Origin: Bacillota bacterium
GTDB taxonomy: Bacteria > Bacillota > Clostridia > Oscillospirales > Acutalibacteraceae
Length of the DNA stretch: 19,122 bases
Assembly (NCBI GenBank): GCA_009786275.1
Contig: WQTL01000507.1
Location: forward strand, 1 to 19,122
Direction of reading: 5' to 3'
The notes beneath the pieces were generated by a model that worked only from the letters and a program-made list of their open reading frames with translations, ran no database searches and had not been told where the DNA came from. Positions 6,522-15,200 of the stretch are shown here, piece after piece (the stretch's first letter is position 1; each line of letters starts with the position of its first letter). Position numbers and translations under genes: made by a program.

Positions 6522-7994
6522 ATGGAGCAAAAGCTGCTGACCTACACCAAAAAGGAAAAATGGCTTTTCCTGACGGCCATCGTGGGCCAGAATGTGTTTT
6601 ACGGCATTTTTTCCAGCGCGTTCGACTACTTCCTTCGCTTCACGCTGCTGATCCCCTCGATCGCCGTGGGCACCGCGATGCTGCTGGCCAGGGCCTTCGA
6701 CGCGTTCAACGACCCCGTGATGGGCGTGTTCGTGGACCGGACGAACACGAAATGGGGAAAGTGCCGCCCGTACCTCTTCGCCGTCCCCATCTTTTTGCTG
6801 CTGACCACCGTCATGAGCTTCATGTCCCCCTTCGGGACCTACACGCACTCGCGGCGGCCCGCGCTTGTGGCGGCGTGGGCCTTCGCGGCCTATGTGCTGT
6901 TCAGCGTCGCGTATACCGTCAGCGACATCCCGCTCTGGGGGATCACCTCGCTGGCCACCGAGGACCACAACGACCGCAACAAGCTGCTGGCCAACGCCCG
7001 CGTCGTGGCCGCGGCGGGCATGGGCCTGGGCTTTATCGTCATGCCCATCGCCGAATCCCTGGGGCTCCGGCTGGGCAGCGACCAGAGGGGCTTTTTGGTC
7101 ACTGCGGTTATTTTCGCGGTGCTCGGCTTTGCGATGATGCAGCCCGTGCCCTTCGGCATGAAGGAGAGGATCAACCCGAAAAAAGAGAGGACCGGTATCT
7201 TCCACGCCTTCAAGGTCATGTGGGGCAACAAGCCCTTCCGGCGCATCCTGGTCTCCGGCGTGCTGGCGAGCCCGAAGATGCTCATCATGCTTGTGGCGCT
7301 GCCCCTGATGACCTACTATTTCAACAACGACAAAGAACACCCCATCAGGGGGGTGCTCCTGATGGGGCTGGTGCTGGCCGGGCTGTTCGGCGGGCAATTT
7401 ATCGCGCAGGGCCTGACGCCCAAGCTGTTGACGAAAATCTCCAAGAAAAAGCTCTTCATCTACTCGAACCTGTTCGCTGTGCCGCCCAGCCTGCTTGCCT
7501 TCCTTCTGTATAAGATCAGCCCGACGAACCTGATCCACCCCGTCAACATCGGCCTGCTCGCGGTTTGCTTCACCTTTGTGGGCATAGGCATCGGGGTCCC
7601 CGTGGTATTGATGTCCATCATGATCGCCGACTGCGTGGACTACCAGGAGTACACCACGGGGGAGCGGCCGGACGGCGTGTTCTTCGCCGGGCAGAGCTTC
7701 GTGGCCAAGCTCCAGACCGCGGTGGCCTCGTTCATCATGGGGATCGGCTACAACCATGTCGGGTTTTCCGACGCGGCGATAGAAAAGGTGAAGGACTACA
7801 TCGCGGCCGGCGGCGTGGCGCGCACCAACCCCGAGTTCCAGCCCTACATGATGATCATGTTCTTCCTGATCACGATACCGGCGGCGGCGGGGTATCTGCT
7901 GACGGTACTCCCCATGCGGAAATACGAGCTGGATACGCAGGAGCATGACAGGATTATGGAGGAGCTGAACCAGAGGAGGCACGGGGCGGAATAA
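6522..7994 (+). CDS. GPH-family (MFS) sugar:cation symporter
   Basis: The 490-aa protein has about 12 hydrophobic segments, typical of the glycoside-pentoside-hexuronide:cation symporter family (MelB/XynP-like). Signature stretches are RAFDAFNDPVMGVFVDRT (57-74), then KWGKCRPY (77-84), and the second-half motif ADCVDYQEYTTGERPDGVFF (369-388) followed by AGQSFVAKL. It should import a glycoside or uronide with Na+ or H+. The substrate is not readable. The protein has no fusion domain and normal length. GGGGAGG lies 9 nt before the ATG, and a good promoter precedes it. It is divergent from the leftward operon and convergent with the second PIG-L gene, with a strong inverted repeat between their 3' ends. 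It is the only transporter in the window and likely feeds the neighbouring enzymes. Confidence 0.94.
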   Translation: MEQKLLTYTKKEKWLFLTAIVGQNVFYGIFSSAFDYFLRFTLLIPSIAVGTAMLLARAFDAFNDPVMGVFVDRTNTKWGKCRPYLFAVPIFLLLTTVMSFMSPFGTYTHSRRPALVAAWAFAAYVLFSVAYTVSDIPLWGITSLATEDHNDRNKLLANARVVAAAGMGLGFIVMPIAESLGLRLGSDQRGFLVTAVIFAVLGFAMMQPVPFGMKERINPKKERTGIFHAFKVMWGNKPFRRILVSGVLASPKMLIMLVALPLMTYYFNNDKEHPIRGVLLMGLVLAGLFGGQFIAQGLTPKLLTKISKKKLFIYSNLFAVPPSLLAFLLYKISPTNLIHPVNIGLLAVCFTFVGIGIGVPVVLMSIMIADCVDYQEYTTGERPDGVFFAGQSFVAKLQTAVASFIMGIGYNHVGFSDAAIEKVKDYIAAGGVARTNPEFQPYMMIMFFLITIPAAAGYLLTVLPMRKYELDTQEHDRIMEELNQRRHGAE

Positions 7995-7995
7995 A

Positions 7996-8022
7996 TGCAG
8001 AGACGCACGGCAGTGCGTCTCC
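7996..8022 (+). repeat. REP-like palindrome, left copy of an inverted pair
   Basis: TGCAG followed by GAGACGCAC, loop GGCA and GTGCGTCTC (8000-8021) forms a perfect 9-bp stem with a 4-nt loop. It starts 2 nt after the symporter stop codon. It is the mirror of the copy at 8052-8078, forming a 24-bp inverted repeat. Confidence 0.75.
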
Positions 8023-8075
8023 CGGCAAAGCAAGACTATGTTTTCTATACAGGAGACGCACTGCCGTGCGTCTCT
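7999..8075. terminator. Bidirectional hairpin between convergent genes
   Basis: The two exact 24-bp inverted arms (29-nt spacer) lie between the symporter stop (7994) and the PIG-L stop (8086). Either arm alone or both together can form a strong stem in transcripts from either side. There is no clear T-tract. The position suggests termination or 3'-end protection for both genes. Confidence 0.6.
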
Positions 8076-8078
8076 ACA
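8052..8078 (-). repeat. REP-like palindrome, right copy of an inverted pair
   Basis: Read on the minus strand it is TGTAG then GAGACGCAC, loop GGCA, GTGCGTCTC. The 24-nt block 7999-8022 is the exact reverse complement of 8052-8075. It begins 8 nt after the second PIG-L stop codon (stop at 8086-8088). Confidence 0.75.
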
Positions 8079-8085
8079 TCATTGT

Positions 8086-8892
8086 TCAGTAATTCCCGAA
8101 CCACGTATGCTCCCCGACCTCCGGCATCACATGCGTGTGGCTGATACCCAGCACGCGGAAGGCCTCGGCCTGGAGGGCGCAGCGGCGCAGCCCGTAGCGC
8201 AGGCTGCGCATCATCACCATGAGCCTGAACATGCCGCCGACGGTTTTTTCGCCGCCGCCGTAGGGCTCCGCTTGGTTCATCTGGCTGGCGTGCAGCGCCA
8301 GGGCCCCCATCTGTTGCTTGAAATATTTCGTCGTCCGGATGTAGCGGTTGGGCCGGTTGGTGAACCAATACGCGATGCCCGCGATGGGCCTGCCGGGGAT
8401 CTCCCCGCCCAGCTCCTTCATGTAATGGTGGTTGTTCAGGTGGATGAAGGCGTCGGACACCGCCAGGCCCACCCGCCGGTGGTCGGGGTGGAGCTCCGTG
8501 GGGACAAGGTGGTCCACCGTGAAGATGATGTCCGGCTTCGCCTTGGCTATGGCCAGGGCGATCTGCTTTTTCAGCTCGTTCTGGTCGTACCAGCCGGACT
8601 CGCAAAAGCCCAGCAGGACGACCTCGTCCACGCCGAGATACGCCGCGGCGGCCTTTGTCTCCTCAATACGCAGCCTGACGACCTCCTCCGGGGGCATATC
8701 GGGCGCGGCGCCGCCGTACCTGCCGTCGGTGGCGATGATATAGGTGACGTGTTTTCCCATAGCCTTCAGGCGCGCCGCGGTGCCGCCCGCGCCCAGCTCG
8801 ATGTCGTCCGGGTGCGGGGCGACGAAGCAGTAGCGCTCGTAGCGCAGGAGTTTGGGCATGGGCATGCCAATCTGCCGCATCCATTTGTACAT
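8086..8892 (-). CDS. PIG-L (LmbE-like) family zinc-dependent deacetylase, paralogue 2
   Basis: The 268-aa protein carries the same signature as the gene at 2413-3207. PHPDD is at residues 26-30, TDGRYGG at 55-61, HPDH at 135-138 and LHASQ at 200-204. Residues 11-60 are 45 of 50 identical to paralogue 1. The tails differ: a Gly/Glu insertion PYGGGEK near 210, and the end HTWFGNY against SLLGKY. The start MYKWMRQIGMP is set by AAGGAG 7 nt upstream. A longer reading frame upstream is rejected because it crosses the promoter. It has its own promoter (8940-8968) and stands apart from the leftward operon, suggesting different regulation. It is a likely de-N-acetylase of an amino-sugar substrate. 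Redundancy with, or a substrate shift from, paralogue 1 cannot be judged from sequence alone. Confidence 0.92.
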   Translation of the reverse strand: MYKWMRQIGMPMPKLLRYERYCFVAPHPDDIELGAGGTAARLKAMGKHVTYIIATDGRYGGAAPDMPPEEVVRLRIEETKAAAAYLGVDEVVLLGFCESGWYDQNELKKQIALAIAKAKPDIIFTVDHLVPTELHPDHRRVGLAVSDAFIHLNNHHYMKELGGEIPGRPIAGIAYWFTNRPNRYIRTTKYFKQQMGALALHASQMNQAEPYGGGEKTVGGMFRLMVMMRSLRYGLRRCALQAEAFRVLGISHTHVMPEVGEHTWFGNY

Positions 8893-8899
8893 GGGAGGG

Positions 8900-8905
8900 C
8901 TCCTT
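8900..8905 (-). promoter_or_regulatory. Shine-Dalgarno AAGGAG that decides the start of PIG-L paralogue 2
   Basis: AAGGAG on the minus strand is 7 nt before the ATG at 8892. It supports the 268-aa form over a 313-aa form that would begin at 9027, and the shorter form also aligns end to end with paralogue 1. Confidence 0.8.
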
Positions 8906-8939
8906 TCCGGTGCATACATACGGGGAGGACGCCATACGT

Positions 8940-8968
8940 ATTCTACCACAGAACCCGGCCGATTGCAA
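8940..8968 (-). promoter_or_regulatory. Sigma70-type promoter with extended -10, for PIG-L paralogue 2
   Basis: On the minus strand, -35 TTGCAA (8968-8963) and -10 TAGAAT (8945-8940) are 17 bp apart. TGG directly before the -10 gives an extended -10 element. Transcription would start about 40 nt before the ATG at 8892. Confidence 0.68.
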
Positions 8969-9006
8969 GCGGTTTCAAAAATACCGCGCCCGCGCCGCCA
9001 AAGCAA

Positions 9007-9034
9007 GGAAGGGGCGCCTTTCGGCACCCCTTCC
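9007..9034 (-). terminator. Intrinsic terminator of the giant repeat-protein gene
   Basis: On the minus strand GGAAGGGGTGCC, loop GAAA, GGCGCCCCTTCC forms a 12-bp stem with one G-U pair and a GNRA tetraloop, followed by TTGCTTT. It lies 24 nt after the stop codon at 9059-9061. It separates the giant gene from the promoter of PIG-L paralogue 2. Confidence 0.75.
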
Positions 9035-9058
9035 CGCGCATCAGGCCGTTATTTTCTT

Positions 9059-9217
9059 TCAGCCGAAGATCCTTTGGAACCAGAGGATGAGCGGCATGAG
9101 CCAGTTGATGATGCGCAGCAGGTCGTGGATATGGTCCAGGGAATACCGGGTGCCGAAGAGCCTGTGCCACCAGAGCACCAGGTGGATGGTCCAGTGCAGC
9201 ATCGTGCGCCCGAAGCC
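9059..9217 (-). other. Tryptophan-rich C-terminal tail of the giant protein
   Basis: The last 52 residues contain six Trp and several His/Arg residues (MLHWTIHLVLWWHRLFG and LLRIINWLMPLILWFQRIFG). They form one or two amphipathic or membrane-seeking helices. There is no LPXTG and no dockerin. This may be a membrane or cell-surface retention signal, which is inference only. Confidence 0.55.
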
Positions 9218-12200
9218 GGAGGGGATGATCATGTCCGTGAGCATCGTCACGAGCTTCTCGCGGTTCGCGTCGTTCTGCACAACGTTGACCAGGATCGTCA
9301 GGAGCACCGTGAGCAGGTCCGCGCGGTCCTGCTCGCTGACCGCCGAAAGGAACCGGGCGGTGTGGCCGGAAAGCGAGGGGTACGGCGTCAGGGTGCCCAC
9401 GCGCAGGCCGGCCAGGATGCCGGAATTCAAACCGGCGATGCCCAGCGGGGCCAACAGGTCGTCGAGCAGCTTGTTGATGTCCAGGGTGAAGAGCCTGCCG
9501 GCGGAGCCGGTGACGCTGCCCAGCACCGATTGGAGGGCGTAGAGCGCGTTGTCCAGGCTTTCCTGCAGCGGGGAGTTCCCGTTGCCGTCCGGGACGGTGA
9601 AATACGCCAGGTTGGGCAGCAGCTTCAGCAGGCTGTCCGCGGGGTTGGTCACCAGCTGCTCCACGGCGCAGAGGAGCGGGTCGAGGAGCGCCCGCAGCTT
9701 CGCGTCGCCGCTTAGGGCCGCCACCGCGCTTGCCGCCTTGATTTTGCCCTGGGCGCCCAGCGGCATCAGCAGGGCCTCGTAAATCGGGATCAGGCCGTAC
9801 TGGTAGCCCTCATAGCCGAAGGCGGTGAGCAGGCCCTCGCCGCCGCCGTGGTTGACCACGGGGAACGCGCCGCTGAGGATTTCGATGTCCTTGCCGAAGA
9901 GCAGGAAGTCGAGCAGCTTCTCCGCGGGCAGCAGGAAGCGGATCAGCTCGCTGACGAAGCTCTGCTGGCTGTTGACCTTGCCCGGGGTGAAGCTTTGCAG
10001 GCTGCTGAGGATGGCCGGTACGTCGACGTCCGCGCCGCCGATTTTGACGACGCCCTCCAGCAGGTCCGCCAGGGTCCTGCCCTCCACGAGCTTCATATTC
10101 AGGTCGAGCCCGGCGACGGCGTCCTGCACCGCCTTCACGATGGCGTTGAAGTTGTCCTGGGTATACAGGGCGTCGCCCAGCATGTCTCTCAGGTAGCTGT
10201 CGGCCACCTGCTGGCCGGCCTGCAGCGGCACCGCGCCCAGGGGCTTGCCGTAGAGGATGATCCAGATGTTGTCGAGATACTTGCCGAAGTTCTTCGTCAT
10301 GTCCAGGGCGTTGTTCTTCGACCAGATGGTGCAGCCGTAGAGCGAATTGGAGATGGCGCCCGTGTTGAGATCGGGGTAGCGCACCGGGGTGAGCGAGCCC
10401 TTCGCGCGGCCGCTGTAGTTGAGCAGGTTCACAAGGCCCGTCAGGCTGTTCTCCTCCAGCAGGTCGAACGCGCCCAGGACCTTCAGCAGCTGCGTGAGGA
10501 AATCCGCGTTATCAACCTTCACGTAGGAGCCCTTGTCGTCCTTGCCCAGCTCCTTTAGCGTGCCGGGCAGCAGGGGGATGGCGCCGGCAATCAGGTCCGT
10601 CAGCTTGACGCCGCCCAGCAGGCCGCCCGCCAGGCCGTCGAGCAGGGTGCCGTTGGCGTCGCCGATGAAGTAGATCACGTTGGGCAGCACCTTCACAAGG
10701 GTGTTCACCGGCTCCTGCGCCAGCTTGTTCAGGAGGAACAACAGCGGGTCCACAACAGCGGCGATGACGTCCGCATCCGTGACGACAGCTTCATAGGCCT
10801 TTACGGTGAAGCCGTCCACGTCCGCGCCCAGGCCCAGCAGCAGCGGCATCACGCCCTTGCGGTAGCCGTCGCAGCCGAACACCCGCATCAGGCCCTGCCC
10901 GCCGTTGACGTCTGGATCCTGGATGACCATCAGGTCGCTTTCGAACAGCAGCACGCGCAGCAGCGGCACCAGCGGCAGCAGCAATTTGGTCAGCGCCGCC
11001 TTGAAGCTCGCCTCGTCCGTGATGGCCCCATAGTTTTCGAAGTCCTCGAAGGGCGCGAACACCTCTTCCAGGTCGAACGCCTCGCCATCAATAAGCACGG
11101 CCTTCTTCAGCAGGTCGCAGAGGCTCATGCCCTCCAGCTCCACGCCGTCGAGGGACTTCTTCAGGCCCAGCACCAAGTCCACAAGCAGCTGGAAATTATC
11201 CTTGCTATAGAGCGTCTTGCCGATCAGGCCCTCTATGGTCTCCGTGACGGTGTCCTTCAGCGCCCCGGTGAAGAACGTGGATTGCTCCGGCGGTTCGCCC
11301 GGTTCGCCCGGTTCACCCGGTTCGCCCGGTTCGCCCGGCTCGCCCGGCTCTTTTGTCGTCCATTGTTTGATTAGAGCGATCAAATCGAACAGGTCGGCCG
11401 CCTGGTATTCGCCGCCCATCTGCTGCAGCAGCGCGAGCACCGGATGGATGATCTTGTTGACCGCCTGGACGGCAGGCGACTCCCTGCCGGGCTGGACGGC
11501 CTGCGTCTGGGGAGCGGCGGCGCCGGCGGTACTGACGCCGCTGACGGCATGACCGGCGCTGCTGAGCCCGAGGCCGCTCAATGGTCCGCCGCTGATCCAC
11601 GCGTTGAGCTGGTTCTCTAGGGCGGTGTTGCCCGCGGCGAGCTTTCTCCACGCCCAGTTGATCACGCCGTCCGCATTATCCATCAGGAACTGCGCGTGGT
11701 CGCGCTTGAACCACGGGGGATAGATCACCGCGGCTGCGGCGGGGGCCTTACCGTAGTCGATCCGCTCCGGCCCGGCGGGCTTGGTGTTATTGACGTTCAG
11801 CAGGTTCACAAGGCCGGTCAGGCCGTTGTCCTCCAGGTAGCCCAGCGCGCCGGTCACAGCCAGCAGCTGCAGCAGGAAGGCGTTCTTGTCCGCCTCCAGA
11901 TAGCGGGCGGCGGCGGGGGTTTCGCCGTAGACGCCCACCGCGTTCCAGGGCGGGGCGAAGGTCTTGGGATTGCCCACCGCCAGGGATTCGAAGGTCAGGC
12001 CGGGCAGCACGGCCGCCAGCAGCCCGTTGAGCGTGCCGGTGAGCCCCAGGTCGGTCAGGTCGACGTCCGCTTCTTCCAGCAGGCCTGCCAGCAGCGGCAC
12101 GCGGCCGATCACCTTGGAAAGCGGGTGCAGCAGGGCGTTGACCGCCTGCTGCAGGATCGAATCCTTGCCGCCGCCCAGCAGGTAGGCCGCGTTGGGCAGC

Positions 12201-15200
12201 AGCTGCACCAGGGTATCCGCCGGGCTTTGCGCCAGCTCGTTGAGCAGGTACAGCAGCGGGTCCAGGATGGCATAGAGCATATCCTCGTCATTGCCCAGGG
12301 CCTTGAAAGCGGCGTAGTCCAGCAGGCCGGAGGTGGCGGCGTCGGTGAAGCCGCCGATATTCGCGCCCAGGCCCAGCAGGATGGGCAGCAGGCCCGCCTG
12401 ATAACCGTCCGCGCCGTAAATCTTGACCAGGCCCTTGCCGCCGTTCACATCCGGGTCGACCGCCGCCGCCAGGTTGCCCTCCACCAGCAGCACGCGCAGC
12501 AGCGGCGCGGCGGGCGCGAGCAAAGCCACCAGCTTCGCCTTGAAGGCCGCCTCGCTGTTGACCGGCGCGGGGGCCGCCTTGTAGGCCTCGAAGCCCGCGA
12601 AGAGCGCGCTTAACCCTAAGCCCACATAGACGCCGGGGGCGGTCTCCACCCGGATGGACTGCTCCAGCAGCTGCGTGAGCGGCATGCCGATCTGGGTGTC
12701 CACGCCGTCGAGGGTCGCTTTCAGCCCCAGGACCTGGTCGACGATGGCGTTGAAATTATCCTGCGTATAGATGGTGGCGCCCAGCACCTGGTTGATGGCG
12801 GCCTCCAGGGTGGCGGGCGCGGGGCTGGGGAAGGTGATGCCCAGCGCGCTTTCCAGGCTGCCCTGGAGGACGGTGCCCTTGACCAGGTTGTTCCAGGCCC
12901 AGTTGAGCACGCTGTCGATGTTGTCCATCAGGAAGGCCAGCTGGCCGGCGGTCAGCCAATCCGGCCTCGGTACCTCGGCCGGCGGCACGTAGGGCGCTTT
13001 CTTGTAGTCCACCGGCACGGCGGGGCCGTTGGGGTTGGTGTCGTCCAGGTTCAGCAGATTCACGAAGGAGCGCAGGTCGGCGTCGCCCAGGGGGATGTCC
13101 CCGCCGGTCAGCGTGAGGACCAGCGCGAGGAGCTGCCCCAGCAGCATGCCCTTGTCGGCTGTTACGTAGCTCGCGCCCGCGAAGGCCGGGTCGTCGTCCC
13201 TGCCCAGCGAGAGCCACGGCGCGGTGAATTTCGTCTTCGTGCCCACGGCCAGCTGGGCGAGGTCCACGCCGTAATCGGCCTTGAGGCCCGCCAGCAGCTT
13301 GCCCAGTTCGCCGTCGAGCAGCTTGCCGGCGTCCAGGTCCACAGTTACCAGGCCTTCCAGGCAGGCGAGGACCACCGCGGCCGGGTGGCAGATGTTGTTC
13401 AGGGCCTGCCCCAGGACGGAGGGGTTTCCGTCCGCCAGGGCGAGGTACGCCACGTTGGGCAGCAGCTGCAGCAGGGTGTCCGCCGGCTTGGCGGCCACCT
13501 TTTCCAGCAGGAACAGCAGGGGGGCGAGGATGGCGTCGATCAGCTCGGCGTCGGAGCCGGCCTTCACGTCCGCGTAGGGGACCAGGGTCTCCGGGTAGCC
13601 CGGCACCGCCGCGCCCAGGCCCATCAGGATGGGCAGCAGGCCGGTCCGGTAGCCGTCGTAACCGTCGAGCTTGATCAGGCCCTTGTTGTTATTGATGCTG
13701 CCGTCCTTGATGAGCAGCAGGTCGGCCTCCGTTAAGAACACCCGCAGCAGCGGCGCGAAGGGGAGCAGCATGGCGGTCAGCTGGGCCCGGAAGCCGCCCG
13801 CCGTGCCGTCGACGGCGGCATAGGCGCTGTCGCCCGGGTTCGCCAGGAGGTGCTTCTCCAGCTTATCGAAGAGGGCGTCGACATCCAGCGGGGTGTTGCC
13901 CGTTACGACGAGCTTCTCCAGCAGGCCTTTCAGCGGCAGCGGGCCGCCCAGCTTCAGCAGGACACCGAGGTCGGCGTCGTCCAGATAGCCCTTCAGGCTG
14001 TACAGCCAGCCCGCCAGCAGGTCGAAGTTCTCCTGCGTATAGGCGTAGGTGCCCAGGAGGTCCTCCACGGTGGCCTGCAGGCTGTTTTGCAGGGTGACGG
14101 GGAGGCTCTTCTCGTCCAGCAGGGCCTGCAGCTTCGCCTTGACCGGCTGGTTGCTGCCCGCGTCGGTGTAGTTGAGGATGTTGCTCCAGGCCCAGTTGAG
14201 CACGCCGTCGGCGTTGTCCGCCAGGAACTGCGCGTGGGGCCGGTCGAGCCAGGGCAGGCCGGCCGCGGCGTCCAGCGCCCGCGCGTGGGTGTAGTCCACC
14301 GGCAGCGGGCCGGCGGCCTTGTAATCATCTCTGTCGGCGGTGTTCAGCAGGCTGACAAGCCCCTGGAAGCCCTTTTCCTCGATGAGGCCGAACGCGCCTG
14401 TGACATAGAGAAGCTTGGTCAGCAGGGCGGGCAGGTCGGTTTTCAGGTAGGAGGCCTTGTCGTCCTTGCCCATGGCCGCCAGGTTGAGGGTGTTCGCCTC
14501 GGGCAGCGCGGCGCTGAAGACCGCCGGGGTGCCCACGACCAGGTCCTCGACACGGAACAGGCCGTTCAGCAGGGTGTTGAGCGTGTCGCCGGCCTTCAGG
14601 CCCAGGATATCGCCCAGCAGGGCCTTCGAGCTGAGGGCCGTTCCGTTCACGGCGGGGAGATGCGCCTCGTCCAGCAGGACGGTGAGCGGGTGGAGCAGGT
14701 TGGCCAGGGCCTGCTGCAGCAGCGAATTGCCGCTTTCGTCGCCGGCGAAGTAGGCCGCGTTGGGCAGCACCCGCAGCAGGGTGTGCACCGGGTCCTTCGC
14801 CAGGGCGTCGACGATATACAGGATTGGGTCGAGGATGGCTTCCAGCTGCGCCCGGCCGCCCGCCGCCTTGAAGGCCGCGTAGGGCACGATCTTGGCCGTG
14901 AAGCCGGGGATTTCCGCGCCCAGGGCCATGAGGATCGGCAGCAGGCCGGTTTCGTAGCCGTTGTAGCCGTAGACCCGCAGGAAAGCGTTGTCGTCCGCGG
15001 GGGAAAGGCCCGGCCCGCCGGGCACGCCCTCCTGGTTGTTGGGCTTGACGGCCGGGTCGCGGATGAGCAGCATATTGCTCTCGGACAGGAACACCTGCAG
15101 CAGCGGCATCAGGGGGCTGAGCAGATCCGCCAGCTTCGCCTTGAAGGAGGCCTCGTCCGTGACGCCCAGGGAGGCCAGCGCGGCATTCGGGTTCAGCGCG

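Larger units (their letters stand above)
10388..11764 (-). repeat. Giant-protein unit 6, carrying a unique insertion
   Basis: The unit has IDYGKAP, NADGVINWAW (11648), then an insertion of roughly 85 extra residues before YSKDNF, then LLLPLVPLLRVLL, GCDGYRKGVMPLLLGLGA (near 10865), VDPLLFLL, LLP-like VLPNVIYF (near 10670) and SLTGLVNLLN. The LLHPL segment expected after VIYF is shortened. Confidence 0.75.

Noticed and set aside
6381..8033. Upstream extension of the 72-aa gene to a 623-aa protein
   Set aside because: The extra part is antisense to the symporter gene, is His/Gln/Arg-rich low-quality sequence, and crosses both promoters.
7996..8078. Ends of an insertion sequence
   Set aside because: The inverted arms are only 29 nt apart with no transposase between them, so this is a palindromic element or terminator, not an IS.
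8893..9027. Longer start for PIG-L paralogue 2
   Set aside because: The extension crosses a good promoter and reaches the terminator of the giant gene. The shorter form has a proper ribosome binding site and matches paralogue 1 from its first residues.
11288..11350. CRISPR-like or non-coding tandem repeat
   Set aside because: The 9-bp units have no spacers and sit in frame within the giant gene, encoding EPG.
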